Positions 48,141 to 57,617 of a stretch of 64,000 nucleotides of DNA are shown piece after piece. Location: contig VZTJ01000083.1 in NCBI GenBank assembly GCA_013397795.1, positions 248,001-312,000 on the forward strand. The letters are read 5' to 3'. The DNA comes from Orthonyx spaldingii (lineage: Eukaryota; Chordata; Aves; Passeriformes; Orthonychidae). Both the position numbers and the translations under genes were made by a program. Each line of letters opens with the position of its first letter. The first letter of the stretch is position 1. The notes under the pieces were generated by a model. The model saw only the letters and a program-made list of their open reading frames with translations, was not told where the DNA came from and ran no database searches.

Positions 48141-49442
48141 GAGGGGGAAAAAAGTTAACTCTACATAATGGATTAATTTAAGGAAATTATTGCTCAGTCT
48201 TTGCAATGATCAGCTGGATTTTCTTTTGCCCTACGTGTTTCCACAGAGCAAGTCAGAGAAACTTGGAATGGTTATCATTTTTAAAGATGAAATGGCAAGT
48301 GCTGCTCCCTCAGGTCCCTTCTCCAAAGGAAATGTTTGGTGATGTGGAATTACTTCAGTACAGCTCTTTTGGATATGTTTCTTCCTCAGGTATGTTTAAG
48401 AACAGATAAAATCATGTAAAGCATCCTCACAGTGCTTGCTACCCATAAGGAGAATTTTATTGACTGGGAAATAGGCTGGGACAGAGAAATTGCTGCTTTC
48501 TCTCTCTGCAACAAACAATTTCTAGGAACAGCTCAGAGTTCTACATCTTTTTCACAGCTTTGTTACATCAGGTGAGAGAGACTGACACAAGAACATAGAC
48601 AAAATAATAAAGGACATTTTAAGGATAAATTAAAAGGGACATTTAATGACCAAACCAGCAAGGCACAAGGCTTGCGAGTTGTGCATCACTGGCACTCAGG
48701 TGATTCACCCCATTTCTCAAGGTTTAAAAAACAAGGGATTGGCTTAATGGAGAATTCTGAGCGTGACTTTTTTGGGAGGTGAGCCTGGGGTGGGAGTTAC
48801 ACCAGGAAAGCTGATGGTGGGCACAGCCTCCCAGGTGTGACGCAGTGACCGAGAGCAGCGCCTCGATTTGCGTGCAGAGACAGGGAACTGGGAGGCTCCA
48901 GCAAGGATTTACTCCTAAAAAAGTATTTCCACACAGATACATAAATGAACCCGGTGTGAATCCGGTGTGGGTTAACTCCTAGGACCACAATTTCTCCTAA
49001 GGAGCTCTGACAGACTGTGCTGCTTCCCTCTACCGACCTCCAGTGTTGGTGCCGAGGCAGAACACACAGATCGATGAAAAATCAGCACAAAATCAGAGTC
49101 TTGGATTAGTAAAGGGAAACAACCCTCTGCAAAGTTAAGCAGGGTGAACAAACCAGTTAAATACTAAATAAATTTCAAGTCAGAGAATTCTATGCAATTC
49201 TGTGATGAACACAAGTGGTTTCTAGTCTCCCTGGCTACCACTCTTGGTTTCCCAATACAGAATCTCATCTGATCTTCTTCTGGAGAGGCTGAAGGGATAA
49301 AGAACAGGTATGAAATGACCAACAAGAGGAAAAATACTCCCCCTCGAGTCTATAATAGAGAGTTTGGGCAATAAAGTGCAATATTAGGGGGTACATTACA
49401 GAGAGGAATGTGAAACAGCTACAACGTCAATGACACCATCAA

Positions 49443-49448
49443 TTTATT
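49443..49448 (-). terminator. candidate CCDC32 poly(A) signal
   Basis: TTTATT on the plus strand reads AATAAA on the minus strand, about 570 bases after the CCDC32 stop. Other AATAAA words exist further on, so the choice is uncertain. Confidence 0.4.
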
Positions 49449-49685
49449 GACTGCAGTGAGAGCATCCTTCAGGGTCCCAGATTCACAGAGGTGAGAAGTA
49501 TCCATCTTCTTCCTGGCACAGCTCAGATCTGGAGAAAACACCCAAGTGGACTTGGCAGGAGAGGAAAAAATGCCCAGCTGAGTAATGAAAAGGTAAAAGA
49601 CAGGAAGAAAATTATTCAGTGGTCTCTCTGCTCTATTCTAGACCGTGATGTTTTCATGTTTTCTGGTGCTTTCCAACAATTGCTT

Positions 49686-49704
49686 TTTGTTGTTGTTGTT
49701 GTTT
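49686..49704. repeat. (TTG)n microsatellite
   Basis: About five TTG units in the probable CCDC32 3' UTR. Confidence 0.75.
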
Positions 49705-50016
49705 AATGTGCCTCCTGATGGACTCCAAACAATCCCCATCCAGGCTGGAGCGATGAGATGGCTGCAGGCTGGAGAAGATCAGTGTGAGGTTTTGGTTCAG
49801 CCGTGTCACAGGCGTTCCCCTCATCCCTACCAGTGCCCGTCGCCGTCTGCGCAGCTCCAGAGCTGGAATTTGGTGTGGTGGGGGCTCTTCCTTTTAAAAA
49901 TTACTTTTTCAACGACTGATCATTTGCTCCGTGCTCCCCTCCCTGCTATTCCTATGGCTGGGTACATCTTCCTGGGGGCGGGGACAAGAGGCCGCCCCGG
50001 GCACGGCTGGGGGCTC

Positions 50017-52849
50017 TCACTGCTCGGCAGCCGGGGGCTCCTCCTCGGCCTCCGCCCTCTCCGGCTGTGACTCCGGCGGGATGAGGCACTGCACCTCCTC
50101 GGAGCTGATGGCCACTTTGTCCGGCTGCAGCCAGCGCTTCAGGTGCTCCAGCGTGCTGGGGACAGCAAAGGGACACCGTGAGAGACCAGGGAGCAGCAGA
50201 GCCACACCGGGACGCACAAGAGAAGCATCAGGAAAAGTCTCCACAGGCATTTCCTGCCCCTCTGCTCCCACAGGTGAGGGCTGGTGTGGCAGAGGGACAA
50301 GCAGAATCTGGCATTCCACAAAGCCATTCCCTGCAGGTGGGCCTTTTAAACTGTGGTTAGAACACGTTTTCTGCTCTGGTTTCTCTCAGTGTAAAGGACC
50401 TGCACAGGATCCCTTTCAGTCTTTACACACCTGAAGTTCTCCTCTGTCTCTGTAGCCAAAGACTCCAACTCAAGCAGACAGGGTTAGATGGGATATTGGG
50501 AAGGAATCCTTCCCTGTGAGGGTGGGGAGGCCCTGGCACAGGGTGCCCAGAAAAGCTGTGGCTGCCCTTGGATCCCTGGAAATGTCCAAGGCCGGGTTGG
50601 ATGGGGCTTGGAGCAGCCTGGGACAGTGGAAGATGTCCCTGCCCATGGCAGGGGGTGGCACTGGATGGACTTTAAGGTCCCTTCCAACCCAAGCCAGTCT
50701 GTGATTCCAAGAGTTTCCAGCTTTCTGGGCTGGAAGTAAAAAACCTGTTGTTCAAACAAACCAAGCCCCTGACTGCCTCTTTGTGATGAAGATCAGGAAA
50801 TATGGGGGGAAGGGAACAAAACCAAAGCAGGAGGAGCATCTCAAAATGTGTGAGCATTAACAGCACTGGAAGGTTAAAGAACCTATATAACCCTAACAGC
50901 CCAACATCATAATTCTGTGCACTTAAAAGTTAAGGCTTATTTGATTACATTGGTGGGTGAGACTCACAACTTCAGCACCATTCAGGAGTGACCTCTAACT
51001 TCACAGTCAAATTCTAGGGACTGAAATGCTTTCATGGATAACATTCTCACCCTTTAAAAACGGTAGAAAGAGCACATAAAACTTGGTTTTAAATATAAAT
51101 CGCATTGAAGTTAACTGAAGACCAAAAAACCATCTGAAACCTTCTTATAAACAGGGATTACTTTTCATAGCTCTGGCTTAAGTAGATTTTCTTGAAGGGA
51201 GAGAAATAATCTTCTTGTCAGCCAGAAGCAATCATGGAAAATGTCAGCTCAGAAATGAGCAATGTGGAGAGCGTTCCATGTGATTGGGAATGGGAGATTG
51301 CTGAGGAAAAGGGTTCCCATCTCACTTCTGACATCAGCTGTGAGAGGGCAATGGGGGAGAGAGCAGAAGCATTGTAAGAGAGGCAGGGAAAGGAAATCTC
51401 ATCCCAGGACTGGCACCAACCCCAAATCCCCATCTGAGACACACTGGACATTCCCTCCTCTGCTCCATTCCTTCCCTACCCCAAGTGTGAGGAGGGAAAT
51501 CATGGAGCAGATCCCAGCTGCTTCCAGCAGTCTGAGGGGTGCAGAGCTCAGGGAAGAGCACTGGAAGCTCAGACCCTACGTGCTCCATGTTCCCTCTAGC
51601 ACAACCCCAATGGGCATTCCTAAACTGCTTCAGGAATCCCGTGGCAGCCTCTTGGAGCTGCAGGGAGAGGGTATTTCTGTGCAATGTCCTGACAAAACCT
51701 TTTTCTAGTTTTTAAGAGGTAAGTGGTGACCCCTTTCCACTGACTTGCTCGTTACCTCTCATCAGCATCGTGGCCCTCAACGTAACATTCCGCCTCAAAC
51801 TTCTCCTGCAGGAACCTGTCCCAGCATTCCTTCTTGGCCTGGGACAGCGTGCGCAGCATGTCCTTGGAGGTCACCTCCTGGGACAGGCCTTTGATCCTCA
51901 TCAGTCTTCTCTCTGGGAGGAGAACAGGGGGTTTTGTTATCTTGGTTATGGTTTTTTCTGAAAGGAGGGAAGAGAAGGATCTGGACTTCTATAGCAAAAG
52001 GTAAGTTAAATTAACTTTTCAAGACTAATTTCTGTTTTAAAAGTTGTTTCCTGCCTGTATTTCAAGCCTGCATGGCTCTCTCTCTTATATATATACACAA
52101 GATTATATTTTCCAGGTGATGCTTCTGAAGGAAACAAGGTTTGTGCAATCACCAACTCTGCCCGTTTTGGGTTTTAATAACTTTCACACTTACTGCTCAG
52201 TTTCCATGAAATCACACAAGAGGGCACAGATCTCGCAGGCACCGAGTTCCCACAATTTCCATGCAAATTGGAATATAAATCACTCTCATTGCACTACTTA
52301 AGTGTGCTGTGAAACAGCAAGATGAAAGTTCTGGTAGAAATAAAAGCTTTAAAAGCCACTTCTGCCACCTGCTCTGTTACTGTGTGCAGCCTCCCACTTA
52401 TTGCAGAGGGTAGAAAACTTTTTTCAGCTGTTACTTGATCAAAAGTTCCTTTCTGTGGCAGAGCTGAAGAAGCCCTGACTGAGCTTCATATCTCCACCGC
52501 TGCACTTGAAGAAAACGAGTCAGATTCTGTGCTAAACTAGTTGGGAGACTTTGTGACCACAGCACTGCCACCACGTAAACAGAGCTGTCACTGGGCACCT
52601 GGGCAGCGGCAGACACTCACCCAAGGATGCCAAGTACACCTCTGAGTCGCTCAGGGGTGCCCAGGGCTTCAGGACGGGCTGGGCAGAGCCCCCCGATCCG
52701 CCGCCCTCGGCGCAGGAATCCAGGAAGGAGTCTGTGAAAGCATCGCCGGCGTCCTTGTGCTCGGGGTGCGGCAGACAGGAGCAGATCTCGGCCCAGAGGT
52801 CCTCGCTGGACCTGGTCACCACGGAGTCCACGCTCTCGATCATCCTCAT
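50017..52849 (-). CDS. CCDC32: CCDC32, AP2-assembly coiled-coil protein
   Basis: Three coding exons on the minus strand: 52849-52621, 51912-51756 and 50155-50017. They give 174 residues (human about 185) with GT-AG borders and frame kept. The start is the ATG in MRMIESVDS at 52849, which aligns with human MKMFESADS; the exon begins 9 bases upstream at 52858 after a CATCCCAG acceptor, so a non-coding first exon lies further 5'. Conserved parts are DLWAEICSCLPHPE, KPWAPLSDSEVYLASL, RRLMRIKGL, KKECWDRFLQEKF, STLEHLKRWLQPDKVA and CLIPPESQ, ending in the acidic EEEPPAAEQ. From the literature the human protein helps assemble the AP2 clathrin adaptor, and its loss causes a craniofacial-neurodevelopmental syndrome. 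It shares a promoter with the gene on its right. Confidence 0.95.
50156..51755 (-). other. CCDC32 second coding intron
   Basis: The donor GTAACG and the acceptor TCCCCAG are on the minus strand. It contains one CR1 tail; the rest is unique with nothing recognised. Confidence 0.7.
50470..50712 (+). repeat. CR1 LINE fragment (3' end)
   Basis: A copy antisense to CCDC32, with GGATCCCTGGAAATGTCCAA, TGCCCATGGCAGGGGGTGGC and AACCCAAGCCAGTCTGTGAT. Confidence 0.88.
51913..52620 (-). other. CCDC32 first coding intron
   Basis: The donor is GTGAGT and the acceptor CTCCCAG (minus strand). Apart from a short TATATATATACAC run near 52086 nothing was recognised. Confidence 0.7.
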
Positions 52850-52858
52850 CGTGCGATC

Positions 52859-53421
52859 CTGGGATGGGGAGGAATAAACGGTGAGCACCGAGCAGATCCG
52901 CCCGCCCAGGCCTCCGCCACCTCCCTCCCTCCGTCCCTCCCTCTGCCCGAGTCACGCCAGCGGCCACTCCAGGGAATCCTCATCCCACCAGGACGCGCGG
53001 CCGCCCTCCCGGGAGCGATGTCCCCGGCGCTGAGCGCCGCCCGCGCCGCGGAGGGGCCGCTCCGCTCCCGCACCCACCGCCCGCGCTCCGGGCACCGCGG
53101 CAGCTCCGCCCGCGCCCCGCCGGCCCCGCGCCCGGCCAATCACCGCCGGCCTCTGCCTCGGCTCGGCCAATCACTGCGCGCCGCCGGAGGAGCGAGCGCA
53201 CCCATTGGTCCACAGCGCGGGGGCCGCTGACGCCGCCACGCCGCCATGTTGGGGCAGGGCGGAAGTTGTCCCAGCGGCGCGGTGGGTGCGGGGTGACATC
53301 CCGGAGCCTCTGTCACACTTCCCGGGATTTAGAGACAGCGGGATGTGTCTCAGCAGCACACAGGGAGCTCCGGCGTGGCTCTGAACCCCCTCTCTCCGCA
53401 GGCCGCCGCCGTGCCCGTGGG
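52859..53421. promoter_or_regulatory. bidirectional CpG-island promoter of CCDC32 and the PCMT1 paralogue
   Basis: The two start codons face away from each other about 570 bases apart. The centre is a dense CpG island. It holds CCAAT boxes at 53136-53140 and 53167-53171 and an inverted one (ATTGG) at 53204-53208, plus a YY1-type GCCGCCATGTTGG at about 53240. No TATA box is seen. CCAAT boxes plus YY1 are typical of divergent housekeeping promoters. Confidence 0.7.
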
Positions 53422-56400
53422 ATGAGCCAGCTGCCGCCCGGCGCCGTGGTGGCACTCATGGGGCTGCTCTTCGCCAGGACCATGGCCTGGACATCCAGCG
53501 GGAAAACGCACTCGGAGCTGGTCAACAACCTCTACAGTGAGTCCCGGCAGCACCCGTTGGAATGTCGGTGTACGGATATTTAACGTCCGTGTGTGGATAT
53601 TTAGTGTCACACCGTGTGATACTGCTCGCCCTGGAGGGTTGGGGTTAATATTCCTGAATTTCGGCATTTGCCCCAGCCTGAACTCGTTCTGTTTATAGCT
53701 GGAAACGAGGTGTTATGCCGCAAGGGGCAGGAAAGCCTCTCCACACCTTCCTTCCCTGCCTCTGGAAGCGTGTGCTCCCTTTAAAGTGCTGCAGCTCGGT
53801 GTTGCGAGCCCGGGGGTGCAGCCGGGTGTCCCGGACATCCAGGCCGTGCCTCCAGCGCTGCCCGGGGCTGGAATGGTGCCCGGTGCTCCCCGACAGCGAG
53901 CTGGAACGCACATAAAAATAGCTGTGAACTTCCCCAGACTTCCCGCAGAAGGGGGTGAGGGGATGTGGGATGTCTCTGCAGTCACGGCCCTGGGGTTCAC
54001 TGCTGAAACCCGAGCCGGAGTCTCCGCTTCCCGGAGAAACGTGACTCCACCTCACTCCCGTTACACTTGGCAGTGCCAGAGGTGTTGTGGATGCAGGTGG
54101 CCACCCCCTGGAGCTGGGCCGGTGGCCGGGCCCCTAGCGGGAATGGGAAAGGATGTCCCTCCATCAGCGTTTTGTTTGCTGTCTCTCTCAGATCCCTCCT
54201 TAACTCCCCCAGATCCATGAACTCCCTGAAGCGTGCTTTCCCTTTCAAATCTCCTCTTGCTGGAATGCCAAGGATTTCAGTCCTGCCTGTCTCTTTTTTC
54301 CTTCTTTCCCAGAAAAAGGGATCATTAAGTCTCAGCGAGTCTTCAATGTGCTGTTGGCTACGGACAGAGGTCACTACATCAAATATTTCCCGTACATGGA
54401 TTCTCCTCAGTCCATAGGTGAGTCACTTTGGGCAAAGCATCTGCTGCCAGCTGGGCACAAGGTGCCTTGGCAGGTGCTCCATGGTCTAGTTGTGGAATCT
54501 CCTGGATCCCTGGAAGTGTCCAAGGCGGGGTTGGATGGGACTTGGAGCAGCGTGGGACAGTGGAAGGTGTCCCTGCCCATGGCAGGGGGTGGCACTGGAT
54601 GGGCTCTGAGGTCCCTTCCAGCCCAAACCAGTCTGGGATTCTGTGAAAGGAGACAAGTGTTTTCCTGTTTTGAGGGGAAGGTGGGGGAGAATTAAGAACT
54701 GTTCCCATTGGGAATTTTATTCCTTATCAAATAATTTGTTTCACCCATTTCCATTTAGGCTACAAGGCTACGATCAGCGCCCCGCACATGGTAAGATGAA
54801 AACTGCTCACTTGTAACAGAAATGGAGGAAATTGTTTATTCCTATTTTTATATTTTAATTTTTTTCAAGTAGAAAAGTGAAGCATCCCATTAACATGATT
54901 ATCCTGCTTGTTTCTTTAGGGATTTTTCTTTTTAAGAGGGATTTCCCCTATATTCTTTCAGTTGCTTTAAAAGTGTGCTTAGATGGGAATTCCATGTCCC
55001 TTTTTCTGCATGAGACCTTTTTTCCTGCTGTTTCACGTCTAATTCCTGAGCCTCTGCCTAAATGACATTCTGCAAAAGATCTCCCAGGTCTGACACTTGA
55101 GTTTTGCTCTGGAAGTGTCAGGCACGAGGCCAGGTGTGCTGTGATTAAATCAGAGAACAAGGAAAAGTGTTGGGAGAGGAGACTAACCCGGGGTGTTTCC
55201 CACCTCCTTGTCCTGGCTGTCCCTGCAGCACGCCCACGCACTGGAGCTGCTCAAGGACCAGCTGGTGGAAGGTGCCAAGGCCCTGGATGTGGGATCTGGG
55301 AGCGGATACCTCACCGCGTGCTTCGCCAGGATGGTGAGCTGACAGCACCCTATTCCCAGCTTGGAAAGCACATCCCTTAATTAGCTGATAGAACTGGGAC
55401 TACTCAGCCTTAAAACCAAGGAGGGGGCGCAGTGCTTGCACCTCCTGTTCAGGACCTCTGCTCTGGAGTTTGCTCCTGGAAATTCCCCAATTCCCACTGA
55501 AACCTGCCCTGTAGAACCCATCTCTTCCATACGGGAGGCATCAGGTGTTTGACTGATGTTCTTTCCAGATTGGTCCGACGGGAAAAGCTGTGGGTGTGGA
55601 GCATATCAAGGAGCTGGTGCACGAGTCCATCCGGAATGTCCAAGAGGATGATCCGACACTGCTCAGCTCTGGCCGCGTGAAGCTTGTTGGTGAGCTCCCT
55701 GCAATCCCGGGGTTTTTCCCTTGGCTCTGCTCCTCCAAGTCCTTCCAGTTTGTGGTGATGCTTTGAGTTGTTGTGACACCCAAAGTCTTTCCTGGTGTTT
55801 TCCCTCTGTAGTTGGAGACGGCAGGCAGGGATACCCCGAGGAGGCTCCTTACGATGCGATCCATGTGGGAGCGGCCGCAGCCACCGTCCCCAAGGAGGTA
55901 AGGCAGCCGTGCTGGGTGTCCCTAGAAAAACAAGGGAACCGCTGGCAGCTTCCTTTCTGTCACGGCCTTCACAGCACGGCTCGTTCCCCTTGCCTGTTTG
56001 GGGATTTTTGCCCTCTGCTGATTGGGATTTCTCCGTGCTGCAGCTGCTGAAGGAGCTGAAGCCGGGCGGGCGGCTGATCGTGCCCGTGGGGCCCGAGGGA
56101 GCGAACCAGGTGCTGATGCAGTATGACAAGACCAGCGACGGGCACATCGTCGAGACCCAGCTCATGGGCGTCATCTACGTCCCTCTCACAGACAAGGAGA
56201 AGCAGTGGCCTCGGTAAAACCTGCTCTTCCCTGAGGAACACTCCTTCCTCTCCCTCTGAGCTTGCTCTCCTTGGCTTTGCTGACCGAGTCCTGGATCCCT
56301 GGCAGATGCTGTTTGTGGAAAAAAGAGGAGAGAACAGCTTGGCAAAGCAGGGGGTGTTTTCTGTTGGATAGGGCTTGCAGACTTCTATTTCCTCTTTTTA

Positions 56401-56497
56401 TGGAGCCTGTGTGTGTTTTTAAATTCCATGTGGTGCTGGCACGGAACTGAGGAAGTAGTAACTGTTGGTTTTCCTTTGCCTCAGGGATGACCTCTGA
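53422..56497 (+). CDS. PCMT1 paralogue, protein-L-isoaspartate O-methyltransferase-like
   Basis: Eight exons: 53422-53536, 54313-54417, 54759-54790, 55229-55333, 55569-55689, 55812-55897, 56044-56213 and 56485-56497. They total 248 residues, or 228 from the second ATG at 53482 (MAWTSSGKTHSEL), which matches the 227-residue human PCMT1 start MAWKSGGASHSEL. The enzyme uses S-adenosylmethionine to methylate isoaspartyl residues of aged proteins so they can be repaired. Visible motifs: DRGHYIKYFPYMDSPQSIG; the ISAPHMHA segment (catalytic Ser) in a 32-base micro-exon; SAM motif I ALDVGSGSGYLTACFARM; GDGRQGYPEEAPYDAIHVG; LKPGGRLIVPVGPEG; and LMGVIYVPLTDKEKQWPR. The last exon adds only DDL, giving an RDDL end. 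The sequence resembles PCMT1 throughout but is clearly diverged, so it is a paralogue, not PCMT1 itself. No disabling change is seen. Confidence 0.92.
54495..54652 (+). repeat. CR1 tail in a PCMT1-paralogue intron
   Basis: A sense copy with CTGGATCCCTGGAAGTGTCC, GGCAGGGGGTGGCACTGG and CCAGTCTGGGATTCTGTGA. Confidence 0.88.
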
Positions 56498-57306
56498 CAC
56501 ACGGATGGATATCCCTAAAGGCACTTCAGAAAGCTCATGAGTGGGACTTAGGCCTGTAGATGGTCGGTATGGTTTTGCTTTTTAATGGAAATTTCATCAA
56601 TGGATAAAGGGAAGTTCTGCTTCCGGAGGAATGGAGAACAGGGGCAAGACTAGGGGAGGATCTTAGAGGCCGTGGCAGCTTCCAGTGAGCGGATCCAGAC
56701 TACTCCAGCTATCCTCTCTGATAAACTCTAGGTAACATCAGTTCACAGAGAATTCTGAAGGCAGACAGGGATACTTAAAGCTTCACTAAAAACACTTTAA
56801 TATCGACTACTCTGCCTAATGCTTGGCAAAAATAAGCTGCAATTAGTGTCTCGGAGCAGCAACGTACCCTGATTTGTCAATGTTTTTAAACATAGGAGTG
56901 TGTTCTCTTCCTGCCTGCACCGACTAATTTAATCATGGGCAGCAACACTGGATTTTGAGGTTATGAAACACGCTCGTTTCTTGGAGGTTTTTTTTTCTGT
57001 TTGTGGCTACGAAAAATACTCATTTCTGGACTTTGCCCTCCTTGGGGGTATGAAAAACGCTCAATTCTTGGCTTTTCCCACTGGGGTTATAAAAAAACGC
57101 TCACGTTTTGGCTTTTCCCTGACGTGTCCCTCCGGCAGGCGGTGACTGAGGAGGCTCACGAGGGGCAGGCGGGCTGCGGCGAGGCTCGAGGGTCATTTGT
57201 GGAGCAATTCTGAGTGGGGAACGTGCTCCGAGGTAAACGAATAAAGGCGCTCTCACTCCCTCTTCGCCTCCGCCTCCTGCTGCGCCCTCACGACACGGCG
57301 GGGGGG
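56498..57306. other. interval between the PCMT1 paralogue and RPUSD2
   Basis: Probable 3' UTR of the PCMT1 paralogue, then a tandem repeat (56959-57121), then increasingly GC-rich sequence leading into the RPUSD2 first exon. An AATAAA at 57240-57245 could end the PCMT1-paralogue transcript, but it lies close to where RPUSD2 must start. Confidence 0.45.
56959..57121. repeat. degenerate tandem repeat, about 40-base unit, 4 copies
   Basis: Four diverged units share the core GGTTATGAAAAACGCTC followed by TTCTTGGCTTTTCCC-type sequence. The second copy is GGCTACGAAAAATACTC, the third GGTATGAAAAACGCTC and the fourth GGTTATAAAAAAACGCTC. They sit directly upstream of RPUSD2. Confidence 0.75.
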
Positions 57307-57617
57307 NNNNNNNNNNNNNNNNNNNNNNNNNNNNNNNNNNNNNNNNNNNNNNNNNNNNNNNNNNNNNNNNNNNNNNNNNNNNNNNNNNNNNNNNNNNNNN
57401 NNNNNNNNNNNNNNNNNNNNNNNNNNNNNNNNNNNNNNNNNNNNNNNNNNNNNNNNNNNNNNNNNNNNNNNNNNNNNNNNNNNNNNNNNNNNNNNNNNNN
57501 NNNNNNNNNNNNNNNNNNNNNNNNNNNNNNNNNNNNNNNNNNNNNNNNNNNNNNNNNNNNNNNNNNNNNNNNNNNNNNNNNNNNNNNNNNNNNNNNNNNN
57601 NNNNNNNNNNNNNNNNN
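57307..57617. other. assembly gap (311 N)
   Basis: Undetermined bases inside the GC-rich first exon of RPUSD2. They hide its start codon and probably about 80 residues. Confidence 1.

Larger units (their letters stand above)
45655..50016. other. interval between the GPCR promoter and CCDC32
   Basis: The left part is CpG island to about 45960. The rest is unique or CR1-derived sequence with no recognised exon. It includes an AT-only stretch (48090-48140) and a (TTG)n run (49686-49704). The right end, down to a minus-strand AATAAA at 49448-49443, is probably CCDC32 3' UTR. Confidence 0.5.
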
